Shown here: positions 26,153 to 35,467 of the stretch, in pieces | How the letters are laid out: every line of letters begins with the position of its first letter | Numbering within the stretch: the stretch's first letter is position 1 | From: Aquimarina pacifica | GTDB lineage: Bacteria; Bacteroidota; Bacteroidia; Flavobacteriales; Flavobacteriaceae | Length of the DNA stretch: 64,000 nucleotides | NCBI RefSeq assembly: GCF_000520955.1 | Contig: NZ_JACC01000012.1 | Location: 62,001-126,000 of the forward strand | Direction of reading: 5' to 3' | The notes under the pieces: model-generated | What the model was told of the DNA's origin: nothing | Seen by the model: the letters and a program-made list of their open reading frames with translations, nothing else | The model's database searches: none | Position numbers and translations under genes: made by a program

Positions 26153-27922
26153 ATGACAACAATTACTAGATTATTTGATTTTCCACATTACCAGCTAGAA
26201 AAGTTCAATTTAGAAAAGTCTTTGATAACAAAATATGATGGAAAATGGACTGCTACTTCAACAAAAGAATATGTAGAAAAAGCAAATAAAATAAGTAGGG
26301 GGTTATTACGATTGGGGGTTAAACCCAACGATAAAATAGCCATAATCTCTAGTAATAATAGAACTGAATGGAATATTACGGATATTGGTGTGCTTCAGAT
26401 AGGCGCCCAAGACGTACCTATTTACCCTACAATCTCTCAAGAAGACTACGAATATGTATTGAATCATTCGGGAGCAACTTATTGCTTCGTATCTGATGAT
26501 GAAGTATATCAAAAAGTCAAAAACATACAGAAAAATACATCTTTAAAAGAAGTCTATTCATTTAATTCTATAGAAGGTTGTAAAAACTGGACTGAAGTAT
26601 TAGAATTAGGAAATGATGATAGTAACCAAAATGAAGTAGAAACCCTAATGGCTTCTGTAAAAGAAGATGATTTAGCTACACTTATATATACATCTGGTAC
26701 TACTGGAAAACCTAAAGGAGTGATGCTTAGTCACAAAAATATTGTAAGTAATGCATTAAACTCTTACACTCGGTTTCCAATACCAGAAGGCGAAGTGAAA
26801 TCTTTAAGCTTTTTACCCGTATGCCATATTTATGAAAGAATGCTCATGTATTTCTATCAGTACGCAGGTATAAGTATTTATTTTGCTGAATCCTTAGAAA
26901 CCATAAGTGACAACTTAAAGGAGATAAAACCTGAAATAATGACAGCTGTACCTCGATTACTTGAAAAGGTATATGATAAGATTATTGCAAAAGGAGCAGA
27001 TTTAACAGGTATTAAAAAGAAACTTTTTTTCTGGGCTGTAGATTTAGGTCTTCAATACCAACCCTATGGTGCCAATGGGTGGTTTTATGAAAAAAAGCTT
27101 GGTCTTGCAAAAAAACTCATATTTAGTAAATGGCAAGAAGCTCTAGGAGGTAACCTAAAGGTAATAGCATCAGGAAGCGCTGCGCTACAACCCAGACTTG
27201 CAAGAGTATTTAATGCCGCAGGAATTGGTGTTATGGAAGGATACGGTCTTACAGAAACTTCTCCTGTGATATCTGTGAATGATGTTAGAAACAAAGGATT
27301 TAAAATTGGTACCGTAGGAAAGCTTATCCCAGAGACAGAAGTAAAAATTGCCGATGATGGCGAAATTCTTGTCAAAGGACCTCAAGTAATGCTTGGGTAC
27401 TATAAAGATGAAGCCAAAACCAACGAAGTATTAAAAAACGGATATTTTCATACAGGAGATATCGGAGAAATTGATAGTGAAGGTTTTCTGAAAATTACTG
27501 ATCGTAAAAAAGAGATGTTTAAAACATCAGGTGGAAAATACGTTGCCCCACAGTTGATAGAGAACGCTATGAAACAATCTCGCTTTATCGAACAAATAAT
27601 GGTGGTAGGTGAAGGAGAAAAAATGCCTGCAGCATTCGTACAACCAAATTTTGAGTTTGTAAAAGAATGGGCAGAACGTAAAAATATTCAAATCGGTAAT
27701 TCGGTAGAAGAAATGATCAGTAATCAAACAGTTATAGATCGTTTCCAAGAAGAAATAGACGAGCACAATAAAAAATTCGGAAAATGGGAACAGGTAAAAA
27801 GATTCGAACTTACTCCAGAAGAATGGAGCATCGAATTAGGACACCTCACTCCTACTATGAAACTTAGAAGAAAAATAATAAAAGAAAAGTATAAAGCACT
27901 ATATTTGAAAATTTACGGCTAA
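26153..27922 (+). CDS. Long-chain acyl-CoA synthetase
   Basis: A 589-residue AMP-forming ligase that activates free fatty acids with ATP and CoA. The P-loop YTSGTTGKPKGVMLSH lies near residues 179-194, GYGLTETSPVISVN near 362-375, and the hinge region YFHTGDIGEIDSEGFLKITD near 427-446. KKEMFKTSGGKYVAPQLIE carries the A10-region motif. It resembles the FadD15/LACS group. The start ATG is followed by an amphipathic stretch without a membrane anchor. It is the first gene of the fatty-acid block and carries the same operator as the regulator gene. Confidence 0.93.
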   Translation: MTTITRLFDFPHYQLEKFNLEKSLITKYDGKWTATSTKEYVEKANKISRGLLRLGVKPNDKIAIISSNNRTEWNITDIGVLQIGAQDVPIYPTISQEDYEYVLNHSGATYCFVSDDEVYQKVKNIQKNTSLKEVYSFNSIEGCKNWTEVLELGNDDSNQNEVETLMASVKEDDLATLIYTSGTTGKPKGVMLSHKNIVSNALNSYTRFPIPEGEVKSLSFLPVCHIYERMLMYFYQYAGISIYFAESLETISDNLKEIKPEIMTAVPRLLEKVYDKIIAKGADLTGIKKKLFFWAVDLGLQYQPYGANGWFYEKKLGLAKKLIFSKWQEALGGNLKVIASGSAALQPRLARVFNAAGIGVMEGYGLTETSPVISVNDVRNKGFKIGTVGKLIPETEVKIADDGEILVKGPQVMLGYYKDEAKTNEVLKNGYFHTGDIGEIDSEGFLKITDRKKEMFKTSGGKYVAPQLIENAMKQSRFIEQIMVVGEGEKMPAAFVQPNFEFVKEWAERKNIQIGNSVEEMISNQTVIDRFQEEIDEHNKKFGKWEQVKRFELTPEEWSIELGHLTPTMKLRRKIIKEKYKALYLKIYG

Positions 27923-27975
27923 TTCAATTCACTGATTACAGCACTATACGTGCACAAGCTCAACTATTAATCAGT

Positions 27976-28005
27976 AAACTCCCCAATTTTTGGGGAGTTT
28001 TTTTA
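27976..28005 (+). terminator. Terminator after acyl-CoA synthetase
   Basis: AAACTCCCCA and TGGGGAGTTT form a 10-bp stem around a short AT loop, followed by seven T. It separates the ligase from the marR-fad operon. Confidence 0.92.
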
Positions 28006-28060
28006 TTAATTCAATAGAAAAACGTAAATTACTTACACTTTTCTCATTTTTTTTATTTTT

Positions 28061-28082
28061 TTTATTATGCATGCATAATAAA
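28061..28082. promoter_or_regulatory. Perfect 22-bp palindrome, probable MarR operator
   Basis: TTTATTATGCATGCATAATA plus AA is a perfect dyad centred at 28071.5, 36 bp before the marR start. It overlaps the expected -33 region of a TATCTTTA box (28089-28096), so binding would block transcription of marR and the downstream fad genes. Confidence 0.75.
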
Positions 28083-28117
28083 TTTTCTTATCTTTACGAG
28101 AATATTAATCATTTTAA

Positions 28118-28573
28118 ATGAGAGAGAAGACAATAGATTACGTGTTACGCGCTACCTGGATGGCGGTAACCAAGATGTATAATGAAGAAGCAGGCAAAAA
28201 AGGCAGCACAATGTCTACTGGTTTTGCCTTACTAAGCATTGATCCAGAAAACGGAACACCCTCTACCTCATTGGGTCCTAAAATGGGCATGGAAGCTACA
28301 AGTCTATCCAGAACGCTAAAAGCGATGGAAGAAAAAGGACTGATCTTCAGAAAGAAAAACCCTCAGGATGGCCGCGGAGTTTTAATTCACTTAACCCCAT
28401 TTGGCAAAGAAATGAGGAATTTTTCAAGAGAGGTCGTTTTTACATTTGACAATGTGGTGCGAAAAAATATTCCTAAAGAAAAGTTAGATACTTTTTTAGA
28501 AGTTTTTCAAATCATAAATGACTTAATAGCGTCAAAGAAAATTTATTCGAATCAAGAATCTATATCATCTTAA
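28118..28573 (+). CDS. MarR-family transcriptional regulator of fatty-acid degradation
   Basis: A 151-residue winged-helix protein. The recognition helix lies around MEATSLSRTLKAMEEKGLI (about 56-74), and the wing contains NPQDGRGVLIHLTPFGKEM. It is the first gene of the operon with the FadN-like, FadA-like and acyl-CoA dehydrogenase genes (18 bp before the next start). Autoregulation through the perfect palindrome, and acyl-CoA as ligand, are inferences from position and from analogous fatty-acid regulators. Confidence 0.88.
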   Translation: MREKTIDYVLRATWMAVTKMYNEEAGKKGSTMSTGFALLSIDPENGTPSTSLGPKMGMEATSLSRTLKAMEEKGLIFRKKNPQDGRGVLIHLTPFGKEMRNFSREVVFTFDNVVRKNIPKEKLDTFLEVFQIINDLIASKKIYSNQESISS

Positions 28574-28591
28574 TATAACCAAAAGTTAAAA

Positions 28592-30997
28592 ATGAAAAGA
28601 ACCATTAGAAAAGTTGCGGTTGTCGGGTCAGGAATTATGGGATCCGGTATCGCATGTCATTTTGCTAATATTGGTGTCGAAGTGCTACTATTAGACATCG
28701 TTCCCCGAGAACTAAATGATAAAGAAAAAGCAAAAGGCCTTACCCTCGACAATAAAGTAGTCCGCAATCGATTAGTAAACGATTCACTTAAAGCGGCTTT
28801 AAAATCTAAACCTTCTCCTATTTACAATCAAAAATTTGCCAATCGAATCTCTACAGGTAACTTAGAAGATGATATTCATAAAGTGGCTGATGTAGATTGG
28901 ATTATCGAAGTTGTTGTTGAAAGACTTGATATCAAAAAAATAGTCTTCGAAAACTTAGAAAAACATAGAACGCCTGGTACATTAATTACATCAAATACAT
29001 CGGGTATCCCTATAAAATTTATGAACGAAGGTAGAAGTGAAGATTTTCAAAAACACTTCTGCGGAACACATTTTTTTAACCCGGCTCGGTATTTAAAATT
29101 GTTTGAGATTATCCCTGGCCCAAATACTTCTAATGAAGTTCTAGATTTCCTTAATGGTTACGGAGAACAATTTTTAGGAAAAACCTCGGTCATTGCCAAA
29201 GACACTCCGGCATTTATAGGAAATAGAGTGGGTATTTTCAGTATTATGAGTCTTTTTCATATGGTGAAAGACATGGGATTAACTATAGAAGAAGTAGATA
29301 AGCTTACCGGACCTGTTATCGGAAGACCAAAATCAGCAACATTTCGTACCGTAGATGTTGTAGGTCTTGATACCTTGGTTCATGTAGCAAATGGTATTGC
29401 TGAGAACTGTAAGGAAGATGAACGTCACGAACTTTTCAAACTGCCTGATTTTATCAACACAATGATGGAAAACAAGTGGTTGGGAAGCAAAACAAAACAA
29501 GGATTTTATAAGAAAAATGTAAGTGCAGAAGGTAAAAAAGAAATCCTTTCTTTGGATCTTGATTCATTAGCATATAGAGAAAAGAAAAGAGCCTCGTTCC
29601 CTACTCTCGAAATGACAAAAACTATCGACAAAGTAGTTGATCGTTTTAAAGTATTGGTAGCAGGAAAAGACAAAGCTGGCGAATTCTACAGAAAGAATTT
29701 CTCGGCTTTATTTACATACGTATCAAATCGTATTCCTGAAATAACAGACGATCTCTACAAGATTGATGACGCGATGAAGGCCGGTTTTGGTTGGGAACAT
29801 GGACCTTTCCAAATTTGGGATGCCATAGGCGTAGAAAAAGGAATTGAAATAATGAAATCAGAAGGATATGAACCTGCTGCTTGGGTAAACGATATGATTG
29901 CTTCAGGAAGCACTTCATTTTATACCGTGCAGGATGGCGCAACATTTTTCTACGATATTCCGCAAAAGAAGCAAATAAAAATACCCGGACAAGATGCGTT
30001 TATTATTCTTGATAACATCCGTAAATCAAATGAGGTATTCAAAAATAGCGGTGTTGTTGTAGAGGATCTTGGCGACGGAATTCTTAATGTAGAATTTCAG
30101 AGTAAAATGAATACTATTGGTGGTGATGTTCTATCTGGATTAAATAAAGCAATTGATATTGCAGAAAAAGATTTTCAAGGATTAGTTGTTGGTAATCAAG
30201 GTGCTAATTTTTCTGTAGGTGCTAACATTGGTATGATCTTTATGATGGCGGTAGAACAGGAATATGATGAGCTTAATATGGCTATTAAATATTTCCAAGA
30301 TTCTATGATGCGCATGCGTTATTCATCAATACCTACTGTAGCCGCTCCCCATGGCATGACACTTGGTGGTGGATGCGAATTATCGCTTCATGCAGATAAA
30401 GTTGTTGCAGCAGCAGAAACCTATATGGGGTTAGTAGAGTTCGGTGTAGGTGTAATACCAGGTGGTGGCGGATCAAAAGAAATGGCTCTAAGAGCCTCTG
30501 ATCTTTTTAAGAAAGACGATGTAGAGCTTAATATACTACAAGAGCACTTCCTAACCATTGGTATGGCCAAAGTTTCTACCTCGGCTTACGAAGCCTTTGA
30601 CACCAACCTACTACAAAAAGGAAAAGATATAGTTATAGTCAATAAGGACCGCCAAATAGCCACGGCCAAAGCACATGCAAAATTGATTGCTGATCAAGGA
30701 TATACACAACCTATGCGTCGTAAAGATGTAAAAGTATTAGGAAAACAAGCACTAGGAATGTTTTTAGTAGGAACCGATTCTATGGAAGCTAGTAAGTACA
30801 TATCAGAGCACGATCATAAAATTGCTAATAAGCTTGGATATGTAATGGCAGGAGGCGATCTCTCTGAGCCCACTTTGGTAACAGAACAATATTTACTAGA
30901 CCTAGAACGTGAAGCCTTTTTATCGTTATGTACAGAACGTAAGACATTAGAACGTATTGAACATATGCTTAAAAAAGGGAAACCGCTAAGAAACTAA
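28592..30997 (+). CDS. fadN: 3-hydroxyacyl-CoA dehydrogenase / enoyl-CoA hydratase (FadN-like)
   Basis: An 801-residue bifunctional beta-oxidation enzyme in the FadN order, dehydrogenase first. The Rossmann loop VVGSGIMGSGIACHFANIG (about 9-27) binds NAD. GTHFFNPARYLKLFEIIPG is the HCDH signature. The C-terminal dehydrogenase domain runs to about 440, and the enoyl-CoA hydratase/crotonase domain from about 480 to 690. The oxyanion-type segments are GANFSVGANIGMIF and GMTLGGGCELSLHADKVVAA. It hydrates enoyl-CoA and oxidises 3-hydroxyacyl-CoA, passing 3-ketoacyl-CoA to the thiolase encoded next but one. Confidence 0.93.
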   Translation: MKRTIRKVAVVGSGIMGSGIACHFANIGVEVLLLDIVPRELNDKEKAKGLTLDNKVVRNRLVNDSLKAALKSKPSPIYNQKFANRISTGNLEDDIHKVADVDWIIEVVVERLDIKKIVFENLEKHRTPGTLITSNTSGIPIKFMNEGRSEDFQKHFCGTHFFNPARYLKLFEIIPGPNTSNEVLDFLNGYGEQFLGKTSVIAKDTPAFIGNRVGIFSIMSLFHMVKDMGLTIEEVDKLTGPVIGRPKSATFRTVDVVGLDTLVHVANGIAENCKEDERHELFKLPDFINTMMENKWLGSKTKQGFYKKNVSAEGKKEILSLDLDSLAYREKKRASFPTLEMTKTIDKVVDRFKVLVAGKDKAGEFYRKNFSALFTYVSNRIPEITDDLYKIDDAMKAGFGWEHGPFQIWDAIGVEKGIEIMKSEGYEPAAWVNDMIASGSTSFYTVQDGATFFYDIPQKKQIKIPGQDAFIILDNIRKSNEVFKNSGVVVEDLGDGILNVEFQSKMNTIGGDVLSGLNKAIDIAEKDFQGLVVGNQGANFSVGANIGMIFMMAVEQEYDELNMAIKYFQDSMMRMRYSSIPTVAAPHGMTLGGGCELSLHADKVVAAAETYMGLVEFGVGVIPGGGGSKEMALRASDLFKKDDVELNILQEHFLTIGMAKVSTSAYEAFDTNLLQKGKDIVIVNKDRQIATAKAHAKLIADQGYTQPMRRKDVKVLGKQALGMFLVGTDSMEASKYISEHDHKIANKLGYVMAGGDLSEPTLVTEQYLLDLEREAFLSLCTERKTLERIEHMLKKGKPLRN

Positions 30998-31008
30998 AAT
31001 ATTGAGAA

Positions 31009-31413
31009 TTTAGTATTAAGTACTTAGATAATAATAAGATGCATAAAGTTGAAGATTTAACAATTTGGAGAATGTCAATTGATTTGGCTAAACTTGTTTA
31101 TCAACTTACTAGTGCTCTTCCTTCTAATGAAAAATACGGATTGATTTCTCAAATAAATCGTAGCGCTATTTCTATTTCTTCAAATATCGCCGAAGGTGCA
31201 GGAAGAAATTCTAATAAAGAATTTAAACATTTTTTGAGTATTGCTAATGGATCAGCTTATGAACTTCAAACACTTCTGATACTAACAATAGAACTTAATC
31301 TCCTAACAGAGGAAAAAGTAAAACCTAGTATTCAATTCGTCACTGAAATTCAAAAAATGAATTATTCATTACAAAGAAGTATTGAGAAAAAAATCTCAGT
31401 ACCCAATACTAAA
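31009..31413. repeat. IVS-like element: four-helix-bundle gene flanked by inverted repeats
   Basis: The left arm at 31009-31028 (TTTAGTATTAAGTACTTAGA) and the right arm at 31394-31413 (reverse complement TTTAGTATTGGGTACTGAGA) match at 17 of 20 positions. In the mRNA they would pair, looping out the four-helix-bundle frame. The right arm overlaps the last codons. The layout resembles 23S rRNA intervening sequences, but here it sits inside a protein-coding operon. Confidence 0.6.
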
Positions 31414-31419
31414 ATCTAA
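31039..31419 (+). CDS. Four-helix bundle protein (S23/IVP family)
   Basis: A 126-residue all-helical protein: HKVEDLTIWRMSIDLAKLVY, then QINRSAISISSNIAEGAGRNS (the conserved SISSNIAEG signature), a KEFKHFLSIANGSAYELQTLL helix and a last helix. The family includes the ORFs of 23S rRNA intervening sequences and the accessory protein Avd of diversity-generating retroelements. No reverse transcriptase, template repeat or rRNA is near, so the DGR reading is not supported. It sits in the same direction between fadN and fadA, 41 bp after one and 15 bp before the other. Function unknown; probably unrelated to fatty acids. Confidence 0.85.
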   Translation: MHKVEDLTIWRMSIDLAKLVYQLTSALPSNEKYGLISQINRSAISISSNIAEGAGRNSNKEFKHFLSIANGSAYELQTLLILTIELNLLTEEKVKPSIQFVTEIQKMNYSLQRSIEKKISVPNTKI

Positions 31420-31434
31420 AATCTATTTTTCAAA

Positions 31435-32625
31435 ATGAAAACAGCATATATAGTAAAAGCATATAGAACAGCCGTAGGAAAGGCTCCACGTGGAGTGTTC
31501 AGATTTAAAAGAACCGATGAATTGGCAGCAGAGACAATTCAACATATGATGAAAGAGTTACCACAACTAGATAAAGATCGCATTGATGATGTTATTGTTG
31601 GTAATGCAATGCCAGAAGGGGCACAAGGACTAAATATGGCACGTTTAATCTCATTAATGGGGTTAAACTCTATCGATGTCCCAGGAGTTACAGTAAATAG
31701 ATTTTGTTCCTCGGGTATAGAAACTATTGGTATTGCAACAGCAAAAATTCAATCCGGAATGGCCGATTGTATTATTGCTGGTGGTGCAGAAAGTATGAGC
31801 TCTGTTCCTATGACAGGTTACAAAACAGAATTAAACTATGATTTAGCCAAAGCGGGACATGAAGATTACTATTGGGGAATGGGTAATACAGCAGAAGCTG
31901 TTGCTAACCAATTTAATGTTTCTCGAGAAGATCAGGATGAGTTCGCTTATAATTCACATATGAAAGCATTAAAAGCACTAGCAGAAGATCGCTTTCAAGA
32001 TCAAATAGTTCCTATTAATGTAGATCAGGTTTATGTTGATGAAAATGGTAAAAAAGCATCCAAATCATACACAGTTAATAAAGATGAAGGCCCGAGAGCA
32101 GGAACATCAAAAGAGGTCCTTGGCAAATTAAGACCCGTTTTTGCTGCCAACGGTAGTGTAACTGCGGGTAATTCTTCACAAATGAGTGATGGTGCAGCTT
32201 TTGTAATGATTATGAGTGAAGAAATGGTTAAAGAATTAAACCTAGAACCTATTGCCCGACTAGTGAATTATGCCGCAGCCGGTGTAGAGCCAAGAATTAT
32301 GGGAATTGGTCCTGTTAAAGCCATACCAAAAGCACTGAAACAAGCAGGATTGAAACAAGATGATATCGAGTTGATAGAACTTAATGAGGCTTTTGCATCA
32401 CAATCCCTAGCAGTAATGAGAGAACTTAATATAAATCAGGATATCGTAAATGTTAATGGCGGTGCTATTGCTTTAGGGCATCCGCTTGGCTGTACAGGTG
32501 CAAAATTATCGGTACAACTCTTTGATGAAATGCGTAAGCGAAACATGAAAGGAAAATACGGTATGGTAACTATGTGCGTAGGTACAGGACAAGGAGCTGC
32601 TGGGATATATGAATTTTTAAACTAA
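31435..32625 (+). CDS. fadA: Acetyl-CoA C-acyltransferase (thiolase)
   Basis: A 396-residue thiolase. The nucleophilic Cys is in [13 protein letters not shown] (about 89-101). [14 protein letters not shown] and the active-site His in [17 protein letters not shown] follow, and the second catalytic Cys is in [15 protein letters not shown]. It cleaves 3-ketoacyl-CoA with CoA to acetyl-CoA and a shortened acyl-CoA. It is the third enzyme-coding frame of the fad operon, separated from fadN only by the inverted-repeat element. Confidence 0.95.
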   Translation: MKTAYIVKAYRTAVGKAPRGVFRFKRTDELAAETIQHMMKELPQLDKDRIDDVIVGNAMPEGAQGLNMARLISLMGLNSIDVPGVTVNRFCSSGIETIGIATAKIQSGMADCIIAGGAESMSSVPMTGYKTELNYDLAKAGHEDYYWGMGNTAEAVANQFNVSREDQDEFAYNSHMKALKALAEDRFQDQIVPINVDQVYVDENGKKASKSYTVNKDEGPRAGTSKEVLGKLRPVFAANGSVTAGNSSQMSDGAAFVMIMSEEMVKELNLEPIARLVNYAAAGVEPRIMGIGPVKAIPKALKQAGLKQDDIELIELNEAFASQSLAVMRELNINQDIVNVNGGAIALGHPLGCTGAKLSVQLFDEMRKRNMKGKYGMVTMCVGTGQGAAGIYEFLN

Positions 32626-32710
32626 GTAGAATAGAGATACAAAACCTGAGTATAAAGTACACCTACTTTATATTTTATACTCAATATGAATTATTAAAAT
32701 CGGATAAAAA

Positions 32711-34519
32711 ATGAGCGAAACAATAAACAAAGACATTCTGAGAGGAGGACAATTCCTTGTCAAAGAAACGAAATGCGAAGATGTATTTACTCCAGAAGAT
32801 TTTTCTGAGGAGCAAAAAATGATGCGAGATAGTGCAAAAGAATTTGTAGATCGTGAACTATGGGCACATTGGGAACGGTTTGAAAACAAAGATTATGCCT
32901 ATACAGAAGAGTGCATGCGTAAAGCAGGTGAACTAGGATTACTTGGAGTTTCTGTACCAGAAGCTTATGAAGGTCTTGGGATGGGGTTTGTTTCAACCAT
33001 GTTAGTTTGTGATTATATATCCGGTGCCACAGGATCTTTTAGTACTGCCTTCGGAGCACATACAGGTATTGGTACTATGCCAATTACACTTTACGGAAAC
33101 GAGGAACAAAAACAAAAGTACGTTCCTAAGTTAGCTACAGGAGAATGGTTCGGTGCCTATTGTTTGACAGAGCCGGGTGCAGGTTCTGATGCCAATTCGG
33201 GTAAAACAAAAGCAGTATTATCTGACGATGGTAAAAACTATCTGATTTCTGGTCAAAAAATGTGGATATCTAATGCTGGTTTTTGTAGTGTGTTTATCGT
33301 CTTTGCAAGAATAGAGGATGATAAAAATATTACTGGATTTATTGTAGAAAATGACCCCTCTAATGGGATTACATTAGGAGATGAAGAGAAAAAATTAGGA
33401 ATTCACTCTTCTTCTACTCGTCAGGTATTTTTTAGTGATACCAAAGTACCAGTAGAAAATATGTTATCAGAGAGAGGTAATGGGTTTAAGATTGCCATGA
33501 ATGCTCTTAATGTTGGTCGTATCAAATTAGCTGCTGCTTGTCTAGATGCACAACGTAGAGTTATTGGTGAAGCTACAAAGTATGCTAATGAGCGTATTCA
33601 GTTCAAAACACCTATCATGAACTTTGGTGCTATCAAAGCCAAAATAGCTGATATGGCAACCAATACATACGCAGATGAGTCTGCTAGTTATCGTGCGGCA
33701 AAAAATATTGAAGATAGAATTACAATTCGTCAAGCAGAAGGCAACTCTCATCAGGAAGCAGAACTTAAAGGGGTTGAGGAATATGCAATCGAATGTTCTA
33801 TCCTAAAAGTAGCTGTATCAGAAGATGTTCAAAATACTTCCGACGAAGGTTTGCAAATCTTTGGTGGTATGGGATTCTCTGCAGATACCCCGATGGAGTC
33901 TGCCTGGAGAGATGCTCGTATAGCAAGAATATATGAAGGTACAAATGAAATCAACAGAATGTTAGCGGTAGGAATGCTAATAAAAAAGGCAATGAAAGGA
34001 CATGTAGACCTTCTGGGGCCTGCAATGAAAGTTGCCGATGAACTTACTGGTATTCCTTCTTTTGATACCCCTGACTATTCGGTATTATTTTCTGAAGAAA
34101 AAGAAGTGATCGCAAAAATGAAGAAAGTGTTTCTTATGGTTGCAGGAGCTGCTATGCAAAAATTCGGAGCAAAGTTAGAAGAACATCAACAATTATTGAT
34201 GGCCGCTTCTGACATTCTTATAGAGATTTACATGGCCGAATCTACTATTCTTCGTACAGAGAAAAATGCAAAACGTTTTGGTGAAGACTCTCAAGAAACG
34301 CAAATAGCAATGTCACAATTGTATTTATATAATGCCATTGATATCGTTATCAAAAAAGGAAAAGAAGCTATTGTTTCTTTTGCTGAAGGAGATGAGCAAC
34401 GTATGATGCTAATGGGACTGAAACGTTTTACCAAATATGCTAACCAGCCCAATGTTGTAGCATTAAGAACTAAAATTGCAGATAAAGTAGCTGCAGAAAA
34501 TGGATACTGCTTTTCATAA
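32711..34519 (+). CDS. Acyl-CoA dehydrogenase (long, FadE-like form)
   Basis: A 602-residue flavoprotein with the standard core of about 400 residues: AYCLTEPGAGSDANSGKTKA (FAD/substrate segment), KMWISNAGFC, LGIHSSSTRQVFF, and the catalytic Glu in IYEGTNEINRM. About 170 further C-terminal helical residues resemble the VLCAD/FadE-type extension. It forms the trans-2 double bond in acyl-CoA, with electrons going to ETF. It is the last gene of the fad operon and has a strong hairpin terminator 58 bp downstream. Confidence 0.93.
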   Translation: MSETINKDILRGGQFLVKETKCEDVFTPEDFSEEQKMMRDSAKEFVDRELWAHWERFENKDYAYTEECMRKAGELGLLGVSVPEAYEGLGMGFVSTMLVCDYISGATGSFSTAFGAHTGIGTMPITLYGNEEQKQKYVPKLATGEWFGAYCLTEPGAGSDANSGKTKAVLSDDGKNYLISGQKMWISNAGFCSVFIVFARIEDDKNITGFIVENDPSNGITLGDEEKKLGIHSSSTRQVFFSDTKVPVENMLSERGNGFKIAMNALNVGRIKLAAACLDAQRRVIGEATKYANERIQFKTPIMNFGAIKAKIADMATNTYADESASYRAAKNIEDRITIRQAEGNSHQEAELKGVEEYAIECSILKVAVSEDVQNTSDEGLQIFGGMGFSADTPMESAWRDARIARIYEGTNEINRMLAVGMLIKKAMKGHVDLLGPAMKVADELTGIPSFDTPDYSVLFSEEKEVIAKMKKVFLMVAGAAMQKFGAKLEEHQQLLMAASDILIEIYMAESTILRTEKNAKRFGEDSQETQIAMSQLYLYNAIDIVIKKGKEAIVSFAEGDEQRMMLMGLKRFTKYANQPNVVALRTKIADKVAAENGYCFS

Positions 34520-34874
34520 GCAACATTGCCATCCCTGAGGCTTTAAATCAGGGAATTGTTTGATTTTGATTTAAGACACCACTTTTCTACCTAAGAAAAG
34601 TGGTTTTTTATTTCCAAAAAAGACATACACCAAAAGAGTTATTAGGATGAATCATTTAACAACTAATATGATATTTAAATAGCCTATTCTGATACTCCCA
34701 AATACTCTTTTTCTCCTTTCCCTATATTGCTTCATCACTTATACAAATAGTTTTCAATACGTTACAATTATATATATCATACAATCAAAGAATAAAAAAT
34801 AAAAGCTTGGTAATTTATTATGAAATCACATGACATAAAACTAGAGCATAAGAAAACATATTACTTTATCTATT
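34520..34874. other. Intergenic region after the fad operon
   Basis: 355 bp without a gene. It contains a small hairpin TCCCTGA/TCAGGGA (34532-34555) just after the stop, the fad terminator, and then AT-rich DNA with nothing recognised up to the convergent small HTH gene. Confidence 0.6.
34578..34609 (+). terminator. Terminator of the fad operon
   Basis: ACCACTTTTCT with AGAAAAGTGGT forms an 11-bp stem closed by a short loop, followed by TTTTT. Confidence 0.9.
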
Positions 34875-35069
34875 CTATGCACATACCAAATTAGAATGTT
34901 CCGGCATCCCTAAATACGATATGATCATTTCTATTTGTTTGGGTGTATAACAACGAGAACGATATTCACCTATTTTGTTTTCAAAAGGCCTAACCCAATT
35001 GGCAAATGTTTTGTCGGTAACAGCGTATGCTTGAGCAATTGTTTTTTTTGACGTTGACTTGTATTTCAT
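34875..35069 (-). CDS. Small helix-turn-helix protein (64 residues)
   Basis: A 64-residue basic protein. KKTIAQAYAVTDKTFANWVR resembles an HTH with a recognition helix (DKTFANWVRPFENKI). The second half, YTPKQIEMIISYLGMPE, resembles the C-terminal helix of small MerR/excisionase-like regulators of Bacteroidota. It is divergent from the S24 repressor and reads from the minus-strand promoter at 35386-35356, with a leader of about 280 nt. A Cro-like or accessory-regulator role is inferred from this geometry only. Confidence 0.6.
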   Translation of the reverse strand: MKYKSTSKKTIAQAYAVTDKTFANWVRPFENKIGEYRSRCYTPKQIEMIISYLGMPEHSNLVCA

Positions 35070-35467
35070 AGAGTTTTTGGTTTTAAAAAGTTTATGAATA
35101 AAGATTAATATCTGTGATTGTTGCCTTTTTTATACATACGGCAATATGTTGTAATTTTATATTTTGTTTCTTTTACTACTTTTTTTTTAATGTGTAATGT
35201 ATCTAATCAGTGTAAAACCATTTTTGAACAATTAAAGATTCAAAATTTTCAACTTACACATACCATTATTATATATTCTCTTCTATCATCTACTGTTATA
35301 TATAGTTAAAAAAGAATTTTGTTTATTTTTTTGTATCTTTGAATCAAATACAAAACAAATATAGTACAAAATAATAAACAAAACAACATTAAAGTTTACT
35401 ATATTGAACTATTTAATTTATTTTTTTGAATTTCAAATAATTAGATTCAAAATTTTAACTCTCGCAT
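35070..35467. other. Divergent regulatory region between small HTH gene and S24 repressor
   Basis: 398 bp without a gene. It holds a 19-bp inverted repeat with one mismatch, TTTTGTTTATTTTTTTGTA (35317-35335) and TACAAAATAATAAACAAAA (35365-35383), centred at 35350. It also holds a leftward promoter, and a rightward TATCTTTG box (35334-35341) that overlaps the left arm. Confidence 0.7.
35356..35386 (-). promoter_or_regulatory. Leftward promoter of the small HTH gene, with operator in its spacer
   Basis: TTG (35386-35384), 20 nt, TATATTTG (35363-35356) is a full consensus match on the minus strand. The right arm of the 19-bp inverted repeat fills the promoter spacer, so a dimer or tetramer bound there would exclude RNA polymerase. 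Confidence 0.7.

Noticed and set aside
31009..31419. A diversity-generating retroelement around the four-helix-bundle gene
   Set aside because: The protein resembles Avd, but no reverse transcriptase, template/variable repeat pair or target gene is in the window.
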